Source of the DNA: Acidobacteriota bacterium
GTDB lineage: Bacteria > Acidobacteriota > Thermoanaerobaculia > Multivoradales > JAHZIX01
Assembly: GCA_020439725.1 (NCBI GenBank)
Contig: JAGQSE010000058.1
Location: 1 to 7,127 of the forward strand
Length of the DNA: 7,127 nt
Reading direction: 5' to 3'
Each line of letters begins with the position of its first letter. Position 1 is the stretch's first letter. The notes below the pieces were generated by a model. It made no database searches, had not been told where the DNA came from, and saw only the letters and a program-made list of their open reading frames with translations. Below, piece by piece: positions 6,754 to 7,127 of the stretch. The position numbers were made by a program, and so were the translations under genes.

Positions 6754-6759
6754 TGTCAA
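6730..6759 (-). promoter_or_regulatory. Predicted sigma70-type promoter of the pspA operon
   Basis: On the minus strand the -35 is a perfect TTGACA (6759-6754), followed by an 18-bp spacer and TATCGT (6735-6730), a 4/6 match to TATAAT. The start point would be near 6723, giving a leader of about 225 nt before the pspA ATG at 6498. It lies in the most A/T-rich part of the gene-free region. I saw no sigma54-type GG-N10-GC element, although classical enterobacterial psp operons use sigma54 and PspF. Confidence 0.6.
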
Positions 6760-6892
6760 TCGAAGCGGGGACCACCCTGGGCAGCCGTGCCGCCCGCTGT
6801 CGAGCGCTCCGAGCCACCAGGCCGCCAGGGCCACGACGACGCCCTGGAGTAGCGGCGCCACGAGGATCTCGGAGCACTCGCTCAACCCGAGA

Positions 6893-6924
6893 CCGGCTCA
6901 CTCCAAAGCCGGCTCACCCCAAGG
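6893..6924. repeat. Tandem 16-bp repeat, two copies
   Basis: CCGGCTCACTCCAAAG (6893-6908) is followed directly by CCGGCTCACCCCAAGG (6909-6924), with 14 of 16 positions equal. CCGGCC at 6925 begins a third, broken unit. A weaker related unit with the core GCTCA precedes them at 6877-6892. It looks like slippage-type local duplication between the zinc-ribbon gene and the operon promoter. Confidence 0.6.
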
Positions 6925-6944
6925 CCGGCCGATCTCCGGCCGGC
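6924..6944 (-). terminator. GC hairpin after the zinc-ribbon gene (possible weak terminator)
   Basis: GCCGGCC (6924-6930), seven-base loop, GGCCGGC (6938-6944): a perfect 7-bp GC stem beginning 21 bases after the stop codon of the upstream gene. On the minus strand it is followed by CTTGGGG, not a run of T, so it is not a classical intrinsic terminator. It could slow polymerase or protect a 3' end. Confidence 0.3.
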
Positions 6945-6965
6945 GGCATCGACGACCCGACAGCC

Positions 6966-7127
6966 CTAGCCGTCGTCCGGGTCGAGGGCCACTCCCTCAA
7001 AGCCGCTACAGCGCAGCACCGGCAGCCCCGGAAAGCGCGGAAAGCGGGGATCGGTCTCCGACCGGCGGCAGAACACGAAGACGCTGCGTCCGTTGGACAG
7101 CAACCGCAGGGACCGGCAACGGGCGCA
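6966..7127 (-). CDS. Small cysteine-rich (zinc-ribbon-like) protein, C-terminal part
   Basis: Reading from the window edge, 53 codons are open to a TAG at 6968-6966; the start lies outside the window. Four cysteines are visible in the pattern C-x2-C-x15-C-x19-C (visible residues 1, 4, 20 and 40). They are set in a frame I associate with short uncharacterised zinc-ribbon-like proteins: SNGRSVFVFC, then ETDPRFPRFPGLPVLRCSGF, with an acidic end. The close order of C-x2-C, an aromatic strand ending in Cys, DPRFP and PVLRC suggests a compact metal-binding fold. The missing N-terminus may be only a few residues, since such proteins are often 50-70 aa long. It is on the same strand as the pspA operon but about 470 bases away and separated by a promoter, so it is probably a separate unit. 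The function is unknown. Confidence 0.7.
   Translation of the reverse strand, partial: CARCRSLRLLSNGRSVFVFCRRSETDPRFPRFPGLPVLRCSGFEGVALDPDDG

Larger units (their letters stand above)
6499..6965 (-). other. Gene-free region: downstream of zinc-ribbon gene and leader of the pspA operon
   Basis: About 470 bases without a credible gene. From the upstream end it holds a GC-rich hairpin, a tandem 16-bp repeat, a bland GC-rich stretch (about 6760-6890), an A/T-richer core around 6715-6760 with the promoter and two palindromes, and a predicted leader of about 225 nt. The leader contains 11-bp direct repeats and a hairpin close to the pspA start. Open frames crossing the region have no ribosome sites or recognisable protein motifs. 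I see no tRNA or known riboswitch in it. Confidence 0.6.

Noticed and set aside
6760..6890. Possible extra gene or tRNA in the gene-free region
   Set aside because: I saw no cloverleaf, no TTCGANNCC-type T-arm in a proper setting and no ribosome site before an open frame.
5954..6901. Minus-strand open frame of 315 codons overlapping pspA and the promoter region
   Set aside because: It is in a different frame from PspA, is Arg/Pro-rich, has no ribosome site, and would span the predicted promoter and leader.
1..7127. CRISPR array, insertion sequence or phage genes
   Set aside because: There are no regularly spaced repeats of CRISPR length, no transposase motifs, no terminal inverted repeats and no phage structural genes. 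The window reads as a chromosomal operon.

Overview
The window is high-GC DNA, well above 60% by eye, from a Gram-negative-type bacterium. The OmpA-like peptidoglycan-binding domain, the PspA/IM30 protein and the GC-rich codon third positions fit a proteobacterial, myxobacterial or acidobacterial lineage. The sequence alone does not fix the phylum. All supported genes lie on the minus strand, so transcription runs from high to low coordinates.

Layout in the direction of transcription. (1) At 7127-6966 is the C-terminal end of a small cysteine-rich protein that looks like a zinc ribbon. (2) At 6965-6499 is a gene-free stretch of about 470 bases. It holds a GC hairpin, a tandem 16-bp repeat, a good sigma70-type promoter (TTGACA, 18 bp, TATCGT) with two short palindromes, and a predicted leader of about 225 nt. 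(3) At 6498 down to 1 is a tightly packed six-gene block: a PspA/IM30 family protein; a membrane-anchored ABC substrate-binding protein fused to an OmpA-like domain; an ABC permease; an ABC ATPase; a membrane-plus-coiled-coil protein I do not recognise; and an AAA+ ATPase cut by the window edge. The last two junctions are 4-bp stop/start overlaps (ATGA and GTGA), and every other gap in the block is 39 bp or less. This strongly suggests one transcript with translational coupling.

The three ABC genes have the parts of an SsuABC/TauABC/NrtABC-like importer. The substrate-binding protein is unusual: it keeps an uncleaved N-terminal membrane anchor and ends in a peptidoglycan-binding OmpA-like domain. 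It could therefore bridge the inner membrane and the cell wall. The partners are not metabolic enzymes. They are a membrane-remodelling PspA homologue, a membrane coiled-coil protein and an AAA+ ATPase with a degenerate first ATPase-like domain, a layout resembling Ycf46-type ATPases. My inference is an envelope-associated stress or remodelling module built around an ABC transporter, with the AAA+ protein possibly acting on PspA polymers or the coiled-coil protein. The substrate and the phenotype cannot be read from the sequence.
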